Source: Longimicrobiales bacterium
Lineage (GTDB): Bacteria > Gemmatimonadota > Gemmatimonadetes > Longimicrobiales > Gaopeijiaceae
Direction: 5' to 3'
NCBI GenBank assembly: GCA_028284495.1
Contig: JANQRP010000008.1
Location: forward strand, 1-51,446
Length of the DNA stretch: 51,446 bases
How positions within the stretch are numbered: position 1 is the first letter of the stretch; every line of letters begins with the position of its first letter. The position numbers and the translations under genes are program-made. Under the pieces are notes generated by a model that was not told the origin of the DNA, ran no database searches, and worked only from the letters and a program-made list of their open reading frames with translations. This document shows positions 8,004 to 16,919 of this stretch, piece by piece.

Positions 8004-9749
8004 GTGCGCATCCATCACCCCCTCTTCCTCGGCTTTACCGGCGTCGTCGGGCTGCTCATCGTGCTCGTCGTGGCGCTGGTCGGCACCGCGCTCCGCGACG
8101 AACTCGTGGGTCTCACGCGCCTCGAGGTGGACCGCCAGGTCTCGCTCGCCCGGACGATCACCGAGGACGCCGCGCCCGGTGCCGACCCGGACTCGCTCGT
8201 CGACGCCCTTTCGGCCGCGATCGACCACCGCGTGACCCTCATCGCCCGCGACGGGCGGCTGCTCGGCGATTCCGAGCTGGACCAGGCGGGGCTCCGCGCG
8301 GCCGAGAACCACTCGGATCGCGTCGAGGTGGTCGAAGCGCTGAACGGTTCCACCGGTTTCGACGAGCGGCTGAGCGCCACGGTCGGCGAGTCGTTCCTGT
8401 ACATGGCGGAAGCGCTCGTGTGGAACGGCGGCGACAGCGTCGTCATCCGGGTGGCGGCGCCGCTCGCGGGGATCGAGGCCACGATCCAGCGCTCGCGCCG
8501 GGCGGTGGCGTTCGCCGGGCTTGCCGCCATGATCGTGTCGCTGCTCGTGGCGTACTTCCTGAGTCGCTTCCTCGCTCGCCCGCTCGTGACGCTCGCCGAC
8601 CGCGCGGCGCTGCTCGCACAGGGCGACTTCACGCGACGCGTGCCTCGCGGTGCCCGGGTCCGCGAACTCGACGAGCTCGCCCTGGCGTTCAACCGACTGA
8701 CCGACGAACTCCAGGCCCGGCTCCAGGAGCTCGGCCGCGAGCGTGACGAGATGCAGGCGCTGATCGACTGCATGGCCGAGGGCGTCGTGGCGCTCACCGA
8801 CGACGCGCGGATCCTCCGGACCAACCGCGCCGCGCGCGAGCTGCTCGGGTTCGCGGAGCCCCCGCTGTTCGCCCCGGTGGGCAGCATCATCCGGCAGCCC
8901 GAGCTGCGGGAGCTGCTGGAGGCGTCGGTGATCGAGGCGGTGCGGGCGAGGGAGGTCCGGATCGGCGACGGATGGTTCATCGTGTCCGGCCGACTGCTCG
9001 ATCAGGGCGGCGCCGTCGCGACCTTCCTCGACATCACCGAGATCAAGCGTCTCGAGAAGGTCCGCCGCGACTTCGTGGCGAACGCGTCGCACGAACTCAA
9101 GACGCCGCTCACCTCGATGCGCGGCTTCGCCGAGACGCTGCTCGAGGACGACCCGCCCGAGCATCTGCGCACGGAGTTCCTCTCGTCGATCCGGACGAAC
9201 ACCGTCCGCTTGCAGCGCCTCGTGGACGATCTCCTCGACCTGTCTCGCCTGGAGTCCGGGGGGTGGGTCGCGCGGAGCGAGCCGGTAGAACTGTCCGAGC
9301 TCGCCGTGAACGCCTGGGACGACCTGGAGGAGGGCGCGCGCCCGCGCCGGGACCTCCGCTTCGAGATCGAGGGGGAGGGGCTGGCCATGGCCGACACGCA
9401 GGGCGTCGAGCAGATCTTCCAGAACCTTCTCGACAACGCGCGCCGCTACACCGCCGACGGCGGATCCGTGACCGTCCGGATCCGCGCCGGCGCGGAGTCG
9501 ATGTGGATCGTGGAGGTCCGCGACACCGGCACCGGCGTTCCGTCCAAGGCCATCCCGCGGATCTTCGAGCGCTTCTATCGCGCCGACACCTCGCGCGCAC
9601 GCGAGGTCGGAGGGACCGGGCTCGGCCTCGCGATCGTACGCCACCTCGTGCAGCAGATGGGCGGCGACGTGGGCGCCGACTCGGAGCTCGGCGTGGGCAC
9701 GACCATCCGCTTCTCGCTGCCCGCCGCCGAGGTGCCCACCCGCGTGTGA
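8004..9749 (+). CDS. PhoR-type sensor histidine kinase
   Basis: This 581-residue inner-membrane kinase starts at GTG 8004. The order is TM1 (about residues 7-29), a periplasmic sensor loop of about 135 residues, TM2 (about 168-190), HAMP (LARPLVTLADRAALLAQGDF), a PAS domain (about 245-345), HisKA with the phosphoacceptor H363 in NASHELKTPLTSMRGF, and HATPase_c (N box QNLLDNARRY, G1 DTGTGVP, F box IFERFYR, G2 GGTGLGLAIV). This is the PhoR arrangement including the PAS module. It is the cognate partner of the upstream regulator. The sensor loop is short of recognisable motifs, so the stimulus is not known. Confidence 0.93.
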   Translation: MRIHHPLFLGFTGVVGLLIVLVVALVGTALRDELVGLTRLEVDRQVSLARTITEDAAPGADPDSLVDALSAAIDHRVTLIARDGRLLGDSELDQAGLRAAENHSDRVEVVEALNGSTGFDERLSATVGESFLYMAEALVWNGGDSVVIRVAAPLAGIEATIQRSRRAVAFAGLAAMIVSLLVAYFLSRFLARPLVTLADRAALLAQGDFTRRVPRGARVRELDELALAFNRLTDELQARLQELGRERDEMQALIDCMAEGVVALTDDARILRTNRAARELLGFAEPPLFAPVGSIIRQPELRELLEASVIEAVRAREVRIGDGWFIVSGRLLDQGGAVATFLDITEIKRLEKVRRDFVANASHELKTPLTSMRGFAETLLEDDPPEHLRTEFLSSIRTNTVRLQRLVDDLLDLSRLESGGWVARSEPVELSELAVNAWDDLEEGARPRRDLRFEIEGEGLAMADTQGVEQIFQNLLDNARRYTADGGSVTVRIRAGAESMWIVEVRDTGTGVPSKAIPRIFERFYRADTSRAREVGGTGLGLAIVRHLVQQMGGDVGADSELGVGTTIRFSLPAAEVPTRV

Positions 9750-9829
9750 AGTCCGGGGTGGCCGGGGCGCACGGCGCGGCGGGCCGGCGCCCGTTGCGCC
9801 CCCGGGCGTGCGGGGCCTAGTCTGGCGCG

Positions 9830-10735
9830 ATGACCCCCACCCGCCCACCCCGCTCCGAGGACGATTCGGATCGCACCGCCCTCGCCGAGGACGCGGCTGC
9901 CGTCGAGAGCGCGGTGGAGCAGCTCATCGAGGAGTCGCTGGCGCCCGACACCCAACCTGCCGCGATCGTCGGCTACGGGCGGCTTCGCGGGAAGGTCGCG
10001 ATCGTCACCGGCGCCTCGCGCGGCCTGGGCCGCGCGATCGCGCTCGACCTGGCGTCGGCGGGTGTCCACATCGCCTTCAACTTCCTCGACGAGGGATCGA
10101 AGTCCCGGATCGAGGCCCAGAGCACGGCGCGCGAGCTCCGGCAGCTCGAGGTCCGCGTGTTCTGCCGCGAGTGCGACGTGAGGAACGGCCGCGAGGTGGA
10201 CGCCTTCGTGTCCGCCGCCGAAGCGGAGCTGGGCGGGCTCCACATCCTGGTCAACAACGCGGGGATCGGCGCCGACCGCGCGCACTGGCGCATGACCGAC
10301 GACGAGTGGTCCGCCGTTCTCCGCACGAACGTGGACGGCACCTTCCACACCATGCGCGCCGTCGCGCCGACCTTCCGCGCCCAGGAGTTCGGGAAGGTCG
10401 TGAACATCGCCTCCGTCCACGCCGAGCGGGCCACGTTCGGTGTCATGAACTATGCCGCCAGCAAGGCCGCCATCATCTCCATGACCCGAACCGCCGCGCT
10501 CGAACTCGGTGAGCACAACGTGAACGTGAACGCCGTATCGCCCGGCTACATCCGCACCACGCGCCTCACCGACCGCGTGCCGGCCGAGATCCTCGACCGC
10601 GCCCGCGAGCACTCCGCCCTGGGCCGGCTCGGGGACCCGCAGGACGTCGCGAACGTCGTCCTCTTCCTCTGCAGCGAGGCTGCCCGGCACATCACCGGCG
10701 CCGTGATCCCCGTGGACGGGGGCTACCAGCTTTGA
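9830..10735 (+). CDS. Short-chain dehydrogenase/reductase (FabG-like)
   Basis: This 301-residue NAD(P)-dependent oxidoreductase has an acidic N-terminal extension of about 45 residues before the Rossmann fold. Motifs are the dinucleotide-binding TGASRGLGRAIA, NNAG, catalytic Ser in NIASVHAER, the YAASK Tyr/Lys pair and a C-terminal ITGAVIPVDGGYQL typical of classical SDRs. The stop codon overlaps the TTG start of the TRAP small subunit by 4 bases, so the two are translationally coupled. This suggests that it oxidises or reduces the solute imported by the TRAP system (for example a hydroxy or oxo acid). That link is contextual inference only. Confidence 0.88.
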   Translation: MTPTRPPRSEDDSDRTALAEDAAAVESAVEQLIEESLAPDTQPAAIVGYGRLRGKVAIVTGASRGLGRAIALDLASAGVHIAFNFLDEGSKSRIEAQSTARELRQLEVRVFCRECDVRNGREVDAFVSAAEAELGGLHILVNNAGIGADRAHWRMTDDEWSAVLRTNVDGTFHTMRAVAPTFRAQEFGKVVNIASVHAERATFGVMNYAASKAAIISMTRTAALELGEHNVNVNAVSPGYIRTTRLTDRVPAEILDRAREHSALGRLGDPQDVANVVLFLCSEAARHITGAVIPVDGGYQL

Positions 10736-11337
10736 GGGCGCTCGCGATACGGTACGCCGACGCGGTGGACCGGCTCAACGGGTGGATCGGCGGGCTCTCC
10801 AGGTGGCTCATCGTCGTGATGGTCGGGATCGGGGCCTACAACGCCGTGGCCCGGTATGCCACGCGTGATCTGGGTGTGAACCTCGCGTCCAACTCGTTGA
10901 ACGAGCTGCAGTGGTACCTCTTCAGCGTGGTCTTTCTGCTGGGCGCCGCGTACTGCCTGAAGGAGGACGTCCACGTGCGGGTGGACGTGCTGTACGAGCG
11001 GCTGAGCCCGAAAGGCAGGGGGTGGATCGACCTGCTCGGGTCGGTGCTGTTCCTGCTCCCGTTCAGCGTCCTGATGATCCAGGTCTCGATTCCGGCGGTC
11101 CGGAACTCGTGGCGCATCCTCGAGACCTCGCCGGATCCGGGCGGCCTTCCACGCTATCCACTCAAGTCGCTCCTGATCGTCGCCTTCGCGCTGCTCTTCC
11201 TGCAGGGCCTCGCACAGATCGTGCGGGCGGTCGAACGGATCCGCGGCACGGGGGACGAGCCGCCGCGGCACGACCACGGCATCCGTGTGGGGGCGGGCGA
11301 CGGGGATCCCCCCGCGGCGCCGGAGGCCGGGACGTGA
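10732..11337 (+). CDS. dctQ: TRAP transporter small permease subunit (DctQ/TakQ-like)
   Basis: This 201-residue inner-membrane protein has four hydrophobic segments (about residues 18-38, 55-76, 97-120, 148-168). It carries the phrases NELQWYLFSVVFLLGAAYCLK and HVRVDVLYERLS, typical of the small subunit of the mannitol/chloroaromatic and 2-oxo-acid TRAP subclass. The start is TTG 10732, overlapping the SDR stop (TTGA); the stop overlaps the GTG of the large subunit (GTGA). The hydrophilic C-terminal tail (His/Asp/Pro/Gly rich, about 25 residues) is unusual. Known role: it associates with DctM to form the sodium-driven permease fed by a periplasmic DctP protein. No DctP is in this operon. Confidence 0.88.
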   Translation: MRALAIRYADAVDRLNGWIGGLSRWLIVVMVGIGAYNAVARYATRDLGVNLASNSLNELQWYLFSVVFLLGAAYCLKEDVHVRVDVLYERLSPKGRGWIDLLGSVLFLLPFSVLMIQVSIPAVRNSWRILETSPDPGGLPRYPLKSLLIVAFALLFLQGLAQIVRAVERIRGTGDEPPRHDHGIRVGAGDGDPPAAPEAGT

Positions 11338-12647
11338 ACGGCGCGCTGTGGGGCCCCCTCATGTTCGGGGGCGCGCTCGCGCTCATCTTCACCGGCTACC
11401 CGGTGGCGTTCGCGCTCGCCGGAACCGCGCTCTTCTTCGCGTTCGTGAGCGCGGCGGCCGGACACTTCGACCTCATTCTCCTGACCGCGCTCCCCGAGCG
11501 TGCGTTCGGCACGATGTCGAACACGACGCTGCTCGCCGTCCCGTACTTCATCTTCATGGGCTCGGTGCTCGAGAAGTCGAAGCTGGCGGAGGAGCTTCTC
11601 GAGACCATCGGCGCGCTCTTCGGGCGCTTCCGTGGCGGGCTCGCGATCGGAGTGGTGGCGGTCGGCGCGCTGCTGGCGGCCGCGACCGGCGTGGTGGGGG
11701 CGTCGGTCACGGCGATGGGCCTGATCTCTCTGCCGGTCATGTTGCGGAACGGCTACCGCGAGGGGATCGCGCTCGGGACGATCGCCGCCTCGGGCACGCT
11801 CGGGCAGATCATTCCGCCGAGCATCGTGCTCATCGTGCTGGGCGACCAGATGGGCGTATCGGTCGGGGCCCTGTTCAAGGCCGCCCTCATCCCGGGGCTC
11901 GCACTCACCGGGATGTACGCGATCTACATCGCCTCGGTCGCGTGGCTTCGACCGGAGGTCGCTCCGGCGCTTCCGCCCGAGCGACGGAGCGACAACGCGT
12001 CCGAACTCGCCCTCCGGGTCATGAAGTCGCTCATCCCGCCGGTCGCGCTCATCGTGATCGTGCTGGGAAGCATATTCACCGGCGTCGCGACGCCCACCGA
12101 CGCCGGAGCGGTCGGGTCGGTCGGCGCGCTCGTCCTGGCCGCGCTCAACCGCACCCTGACGACCGACGTGTTTCGTCAGGCGTCGGAGACCACGGCGCGA
12201 CTGACCATCATGGTGGTGTTCCTGCTGATCGGCTCCACCGCATTCGCGCTGGTCTTCCGCGGCCTGGACGGCGACGTCTGGATCGCGGACGTGCTCACCG
12301 GACTGCCAGGCGGCTGGATCGGCTTCCTGATCGCGGTGAACGTGCTTGTGTTCGTCCTCGGCTTCTTCATCGACTTCTTCGAGATCGCCTTCATCGTGGT
12401 GCCGCTGCTGGTGGCGCCGGCCCAGCTGCTGGGCATCGATCTCGTGTGGCTCGGCATCGTGCTCGCGGTGAATCTCCAGACCTCGTTCCTCACACCTCCG
12501 TTCGGGTTCTCGCTCTTCTACCTGCGAGGGGTCACACCCGAGGGGATCCAGACGTCGAAGATCTACCGCGGTGTGATCCCCTTCATCCTGCTCCAGGTGA
12601 TCGTCCTCGTCGCGGTCACGGCGATGGCCGCGCCGGTCGGGAACTGA
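11334..12647 (+). CDS. dctM: TRAP transporter large permease subunit (DctM)
   Basis: This 437-residue protein is of normal length for DctM, with 11-12 hydrophobic segments. Family landmarks: NTTLLAVPYFIFMGSVLEKS, GGLAIGVVAVGALLAAATGV, GTLGQIIPPSIVLIVLG, TPTDAGAVGS and LTPPFGFSLFYLRGV. It starts at GTG 11334, overlapping the DctQ stop by 4 bases. It is the ion-coupled translocation subunit in the inner membrane. A TakP-like binding protein at 20324-21463 is the best candidate partner in the window; it is encoded on the opposite strand and 7.7 kb away. Confidence 0.93.
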   Translation: MNGALWGPLMFGGALALIFTGYPVAFALAGTALFFAFVSAAAGHFDLILLTALPERAFGTMSNTTLLAVPYFIFMGSVLEKSKLAEELLETIGALFGRFRGGLAIGVVAVGALLAAATGVVGASVTAMGLISLPVMLRNGYREGIALGTIAASGTLGQIIPPSIVLIVLGDQMGVSVGALFKAALIPGLALTGMYAIYIASVAWLRPEVAPALPPERRSDNASELALRVMKSLIPPVALIVIVLGSIFTGVATPTDAGAVGSVGALVLAALNRTLTTDVFRQASETTARLTIMVVFLLIGSTAFALVFRGLDGDVWIADVLTGLPGGWIGFLIAVNVLVFVLGFFIDFFEIAFIVVPLLVAPAQLLGIDLVWLGIVLAVNLQTSFLTPPFGFSLFYLRGVTPEGIQTSKIYRGVIPFILLQVIVLVAVTAMAAPVGN

Positions 12648-12748
12648 GCCGGCCCGACCGGGTCGGTCGCCCGCCCGGGCGAGTGGCTACTGCGCCGCTC
12701 CGACCCGCCGTCGTTGCGGTCGAGCGATGTGCGCGCCTACCATGCCGT

Positions 12749-13627
12749 ATGGGCATCCGCGCGGTGGTGACGACGGTGGTGGACAGGGAGCGAGACGGTC
12801 GGAGCGTGCGCGGGTTGGCGGCCCTCCTTGCCCGCGCGCTTCTGGCCGGCGCGTTCCTGGCCGGCTCACTCGCGGTGCCCGGCGCCGTCGCCGCGCAGGA
12901 GTTCCGGGGCGAGGTCGTGGACGAAGCCGGCAACCGACTCTCCGACGTGTCGATCGGGCTCTTCGCCGGCGACCGCGGAATGGTCGCCGACGCCGTGACG
13001 GACGAAGACGGGGCGTTCTCGGTCGTGGCTCCGTCCGCGGGCACCTACACCGTTCATTTCACGCGAACGGGCTTCCGGTCGGTCTCGGGCGGCCCCTACC
13101 GGCTGGACCCGGCCGAACCGCTGGAAGCCGTGGTCGTGCTGTACCGCGCGCCCGCGGTGCTCCCTGGCCTCGAGGTCGACGTGCAGGGCCAGTCCCGCCG
13201 GCTGCGCCTCGCGGGATTCTACGAGCGGCGGGCCGAGGGCTTCGGGCGCTTCCTCGACCGCCTCGAGATCGAGCGCCGCGGGAACGTACGGATGATCGAC
13301 CTGCTCGAGCCGCTCCCCGGACTGTCGGTCGAACGCGGGTTCGGAATGACCGGTCCCGAGGAATTACTGAACCCGCCGCTCTGGTACGGACGGGCTGGCC
13401 TCCGCTGCGTTCCGGCCCTCTGGATCGACGGCATGCTCGTGCGCACCGGGGGGTTCGACGCACCCCCCCTCCGCCCGGACGACTTCGTCTGGGCGCTGGA
13501 CGTCGAGGGAATCGAGTTCTACGGGGGCCCGGCGCAGGTGCCGATCGAATACTCGCGCTCGGCGGGGTGCGCGGTCCTCATCATCTGGACGCGGGAACCC
13601 GGAACCAGAGGTTATCCGCAGTTCTGA
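12749..13627 (+). CDS. Secreted carboxypeptidase-regulatory/plug-like protein without a barrel
   Basis: This 292-residue protein has a signal peptide (core LLARALLAGAFLAG, ending near AVAAQ, about residue 49), a CarboxypepD_reg-like beta-sandwich (about 50-130) and a degenerate TonB-receptor plug-like module (about 160-290: DLLEPLPGLSVERG, CVPALWIDG, DVEGIEFYGGPAQVPIEY, CAVLIIWTR). Two cysteines flank the plug core. It has no outer-membrane barrel, so it cannot be a transporter by itself. It immediately precedes a SusC/SusD pair, like the plug-only lipoprotein at 34215. The unusually long n-region (a GTG at 12806 would shorten it by 19 residues) leaves the start open. A role as decoy, adaptor or TonB-coupling partner is speculative. 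Confidence 0.78.
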   Translation: MGIRAVVTTVVDRERDGRSVRGLAALLARALLAGAFLAGSLAVPGAVAAQEFRGEVVDEAGNRLSDVSIGLFAGDRGMVADAVTDEDGAFSVVAPSAGTYTVHFTRTGFRSVSGGPYRLDPAEPLEAVVVLYRAPAVLPGLEVDVQGQSRRLRLAGFYERRAEGFGRFLDRLEIERRGNVRMIDLLEPLPGLSVERGFGMTGPEELLNPPLWYGRAGLRCVPALWIDGMLVRTGGFDAPPLRPDDFVWALDVEGIEFYGGPAQVPIEYSRSAGCAVLIIWTREPGTRGYPQF

Positions 13628-13664
13628 GCGGTTCCGGACGTCGCCGGAGGGGCCCGCCCGATGT

Positions 13665-13681
13665 TTACGGATTGCTTGACA
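13665..13681 (+). promoter_or_regulatory. TTACGGAT-N2-CTT word overlapping a TTGACA hexamer upstream of susC-1
   Basis: TTACGGAT starts at 13665 and CTT ends at 13677; the CTT runs into TTGACA (13676-13681), a consensus -35. No good -10 was found 16-18 bp on. The same TTACGGAT-N2-CTT word recurs at 34770-34782 before the second susC. It is a candidate operator shared by both SusCD operons. Confidence 0.35.
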
Positions 13682-13858
13682 CGGCGCCCCCAGACCCCGC
13701 ATTTGTGCCACTCAGGTAAAGATTCCGTGCCCGACGGGTAATCGGACGATTCGGCGTTTCCTGGCGGAATCTTCCGAACGCCCGCCGCGGCGTGCGCCAC
13801 TCTGGTACCCCCGCGGGACCGCGTGGCGCGTACCCAAACCAAGCCAACGGAGGCTTGA

Positions 13859-16800
13859 ATGTTCCTACCAATGTCAGAACTGGGGGCCACCGTCACGGGG
13901 ACCCTGCGGCGCGTCGCCGGTGCGGCGATCGTCGCGGGTGCGACCGTGGCGCTGCTGGTCGCACCGGCGTCGGCACAACAGACCGGCACCATCGCCGGCT
14001 CCGTAACGTCGGCGACCGGACAACCCCTCGCGGACGTCGTGATCACCGTCGTCGGTACCGAGTCGACGGGCCTCACGACCGCGGAGGGGCGTTTCCTCAT
14101 CCTCAACGTTCCTGCGGGCGACTACACGATCACCGCGACCTACATCGGATACGGGCAGGGCAGCCAGCCCGTGACGGTGCCGGGCGGTGGTGGCTCGGTC
14201 ACCGTCGACTTCCAGCTCCAGCAGCGTGCGGTCCAGCTGGAAGGTGTGGTCGTGACGGGTACGGCGATCGCCGCAGAGCGGCGCGAGGTTGGTAACTCCA
14301 TCGACCTGATCACGGCGGAGGACATCGAAGCCTCCGGTGTCACGAGTGTGGAGGAGATTCTCCGGGGCCGTATTCAGGGACTCTCGATCTCCGGCGCCAG
14401 CGCGCAGCCCGGCGTGGGATCCGAGCTGAACATCCGTGGCCTCACGTCGATCAACGGTCGTTCGTCGCCGCTGATCTACGTGGACGGTACGCGCGTCGGC
14501 TCCGAGGACGGTGCGTTCGACTCGTCCGCCTCCGGTCAGGGTGCGGTGACGGTCCTGCAGTCGATCAGCCCGCAGGACATCGAGCGGATCGAGGTCATCA
14601 AGGGGTCCGCCGCGTCGACGCTGTACGGCACCGACGCGACTGCCGGCGTGATCCAGATCTTCACGAAGCGCGGAGGCTCGGGTGAGCGCGCGCAGTGGAC
14701 CTTCTCCTCGCAGACGTCGCTCGTACAGCCGTCGGTTCCGGGACCGGGCGAGGACATCGACCCGACCGGACTCCACCTCTACCGGTGCGACATCAACGGC
14801 CCCCTGCCGCAGGACACCTTCCCGCCGGATCCTGACTGCCCCGAGAGCGGGAGCTGGCTCAAGGATTCGTGGAACCAGAACCTCGCGCTCCAGGTGCGGG
14901 GTGGTACCGAGGGGTTCTCGTATTTCGCGTCGGGTGGGTACAACAACGAGCAGGGGATCGTGAATGCGCCGGACAACCATCCGGGCGCGTTCGCCGAGAG
15001 CGTGTTCCTCCGCGCGAACTTCACCTTCGACCCGTTCGAGTCGCTTCAGATCCAGATCAACAACGCCTACACGAACCGGGATATCAGTTTCGCTCCGGAC
15101 GGCTCGACCACGAACGGCCTGTCGTACAATGTCTCCCGCCTGAGGGAAGGTGAGACGCTGGACGACCAGGACGCGCAGGTCTTCGACTACACGCAGCTCC
15201 AGCGGGTCGACCAGTTCACGATCAGCTCCACGGTCAACTGGACCCCGATGGACAACATGCGCCATCGCTTCAACGCGGGTGTCGACTGGTCGAACTCCAA
15301 CGGCCGGCGTGAGTTCAAGGCGGGTCACTTCCAGGTGGACGAAGGCGATCGGGTCGTCGACATCGAGAACAACCGTGTCATCACGCTCGACTATGCCGGG
15401 TCATGGCTCTGGGAGCTTCCGGGCCTGAACGACTTCAGCTTCACGACCTCGTGGGGCGGGCAGCTCGCCGACCAGGAGGCGTCCGGTCTTCGCGCCGACA
15501 CCGAAAACTTCATCAACCGCGGAAATACGGTGCTCGAGCAGGGTGCGGACATCACCAACGCCAACGAGGACCGCGCCGGATTCATCAACGGCGGGTTCTT
15601 CGTCCAGCAGCAGGTCGGCTGGAACAACCAGCTGTTCGTGACCGGCGGCGTGCGGGTCGACAGCTACAACACGGTGAACCAGCGTCTGGAGGCGGAGCCG
15701 CTATACCAGGTCTTCCCGAAGCTGCAGGCCGCATACACGATGTCGGACCATTCGTGGTTCCCGTCGGACGTCGTCGAGACGTTCCGCCTGCGGGCTGCTT
15801 GGGGGAAGGCGGGTGACCCGCCGCCGCAGACCGATGCGCGAACTCTGTGGGATGCGCGGCTCACCGGCCGCGGGAATTCCGGATTCGTGGTGAATCAGAT
15901 CGGGAACATCGACGTCGAGCCGGAGACGACGTCCGAGTACGAGCTCGGAGCCGACGTGTCGGCGCTCAACGGTAGAGTCAATCTGTCCGGACAGTACTTC
16001 TTCCGGGCCACCGACGGCGGTCTGATCGACAACGATCCGATTCCCTCGCTCGGCATCATCGAGCCGGTTGCTGTCAACGTCGGGGAGTGGGAGACCTGGG
16101 GATACGAGGCCACCCTCGACGTCAACATCCTCCAGCTTCGCGACTTCCGCTGGAACATCAACACCTCGTACCAGTGGCTCGAGAACGAGATGCTCAACAT
16201 CGGTCTGGACGAGGACAACTCGTTCAACATCGACACCGGTACGGGTTCGTCCAGCTACCGGGTCGGGTTCCAGTTCCCGGGTATCTTCCGGGATCGAATC
16301 CTCAACGGTGACGAGGTCGGAGCGCTTCCGGCGTACTCGGACAGCGCCGAGTTCATCGGGATCAACTTCCCGCCGCAGGAGCTTTCGATCAGCTCTTCGT
16401 TCGGAATCGGGAGCCGTTTGCAGCTCGATCTGTTCGGCTACGGCCAGTTCGGGCATGTACTTCTCGACAACCAGGCGCTCACGCTTGCCGAGGACAACCT
16501 CTGGCCGGCGTGTGTCCCAGTGAACGACGTGATGGATCCGTGGGAGCTCGCGGGGTCGGACGAGTCCGCGATTCCGACCACGAAGTCGGACGGGACACCG
16601 CTCACGGCGCTCGACATCGCTCGGTGCTGGGGGAGCGGGAATCCCGACACGCGCGACTGGTACCAGCCGGCTGACTTCTTCCGGTTCGCCAGCGCGTCGC
16701 TCCAGTACCGGCTGCCCGAAGATTGGCTGCCCGGTGCGATCACCGGGGCGACCGTACAGCTCCAGGCGCTCAACCTGAATCTGTTCACGGACTTCGAGGG

Positions 16801-16912
16801 GACGGATCCGGACGCGATCCGCGGTGCGGGCACACAGTCGCGGGGTCGTGAAACCGGCTTCCTTCTGCCGCTGCCCCGCACGTACTCGCTGAACATCCGG
16901 CTGAACTTCTGA
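13859..16912 (+). CDS. SusC/RagA-family TonB-linked outer-membrane protein (first copy)
   Basis: This 1017-residue protein starts at ATG 13859, with GGAGG 6-7 nt upstream. The signal peptide ends near PASAQQ (about residue 39). A CarboxypepD_reg domain follows (about 42-122, GTIAGSVTSATGQPLADVVI, YIGYG). The SusC-type plug (about 130-280) has VEEILRGRIQGLSI, LNIRGLTSINGRSSPLIYVDG, IERIEVIKGSAASTLYG and TAGVIQIFTKRG. The large barrel ends in LNIRLNF. In known SusCD systems the barrel-plug imports oligomeric nutrients with energy from TonB-ExbBD, while SusD acts as a hinged lid. No glycoside hydrolases adjoin, so peptides or other substrates are as likely as glycans. susD starts 8 bp downstream. 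Confidence 0.94.
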   Translation: MFLPMSELGATVTGTLRRVAGAAIVAGATVALLVAPASAQQTGTIAGSVTSATGQPLADVVITVVGTESTGLTTAEGRFLILNVPAGDYTITATYIGYGQGSQPVTVPGGGGSVTVDFQLQQRAVQLEGVVVTGTAIAAERREVGNSIDLITAEDIEASGVTSVEEILRGRIQGLSISGASAQPGVGSELNIRGLTSINGRSSPLIYVDGTRVGSEDGAFDSSASGQGAVTVLQSISPQDIERIEVIKGSAASTLYGTDATAGVIQIFTKRGGSGERAQWTFSSQTSLVQPSVPGPGEDIDPTGLHLYRCDINGPLPQDTFPPDPDCPESGSWLKDSWNQNLALQVRGGTEGFSYFASGGYNNEQGIVNAPDNHPGAFAESVFLRANFTFDPFESLQIQINNAYTNRDISFAPDGSTTNGLSYNVSRLREGETLDDQDAQVFDYTQLQRVDQFTISSTVNWTPMDNMRHRFNAGVDWSNSNGRREFKAGHFQVDEGDRVVDIENNRVITLDYAGSWLWELPGLNDFSFTTSWGGQLADQEASGLRADTENFINRGNTVLEQGADITNANEDRAGFINGGFFVQQQVGWNNQLFVTGGVRVDSYNTVNQRLEAEPLYQVFPKLQAAYTMSDHSWFPSDVVETFRLRAAWGKAGDPPPQTDARTLWDARLTGRGNSGFVVNQIGNIDVEPETTSEYELGADVSALNGRVNLSGQYFFRATDGGLIDNDPIPSLGIIEPVAVNVGEWETWGYEATLDVNILQLRDFRWNINTSYQWLENEMLNIGLDEDNSFNIDTGTGSSSYRVGFQFPGIFRDRILNGDEVGALPAYSDSAEFIGINFPPQELSISSSFGIGSRLQLDLFGYGQFGHVLLDNQALTLAEDNLWPACVPVNDVMDPWELAGSDESAIPTTKSDGTPLTALDIARCWGSGNPDTRDWYQPADFFRFASASLQYRLPEDWLPGAITGATVQLQALNLNLFTDFEGTDPDAIRGAGTQSRGRETGFLLPLPRTYSLNIRLNF

Positions 16913-16919
16913 TCCGACG

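Noticed and set aside
7248..9749. Complete phosphate (pho) regulon locus
   Set aside because: Only the two-component genes are present; pst, phoU and phosphatase genes are absent from the window, so the signal is not proven.
11285..12748. Long N-terminal extension in frame with the protein at 12749
   Set aside because: It overlaps dctM in another frame, is Arg/Gly/Ala-rich, and the ATG at 12749 is followed by a clean signal peptide.
13676..13705. Complete sigma70 promoter before the first susC
   Set aside because: TTGACA is consensus but nothing like TATAAT lies 16-18 bp downstream (GCATTT/CATTTG), so only the -35-like word is noted.
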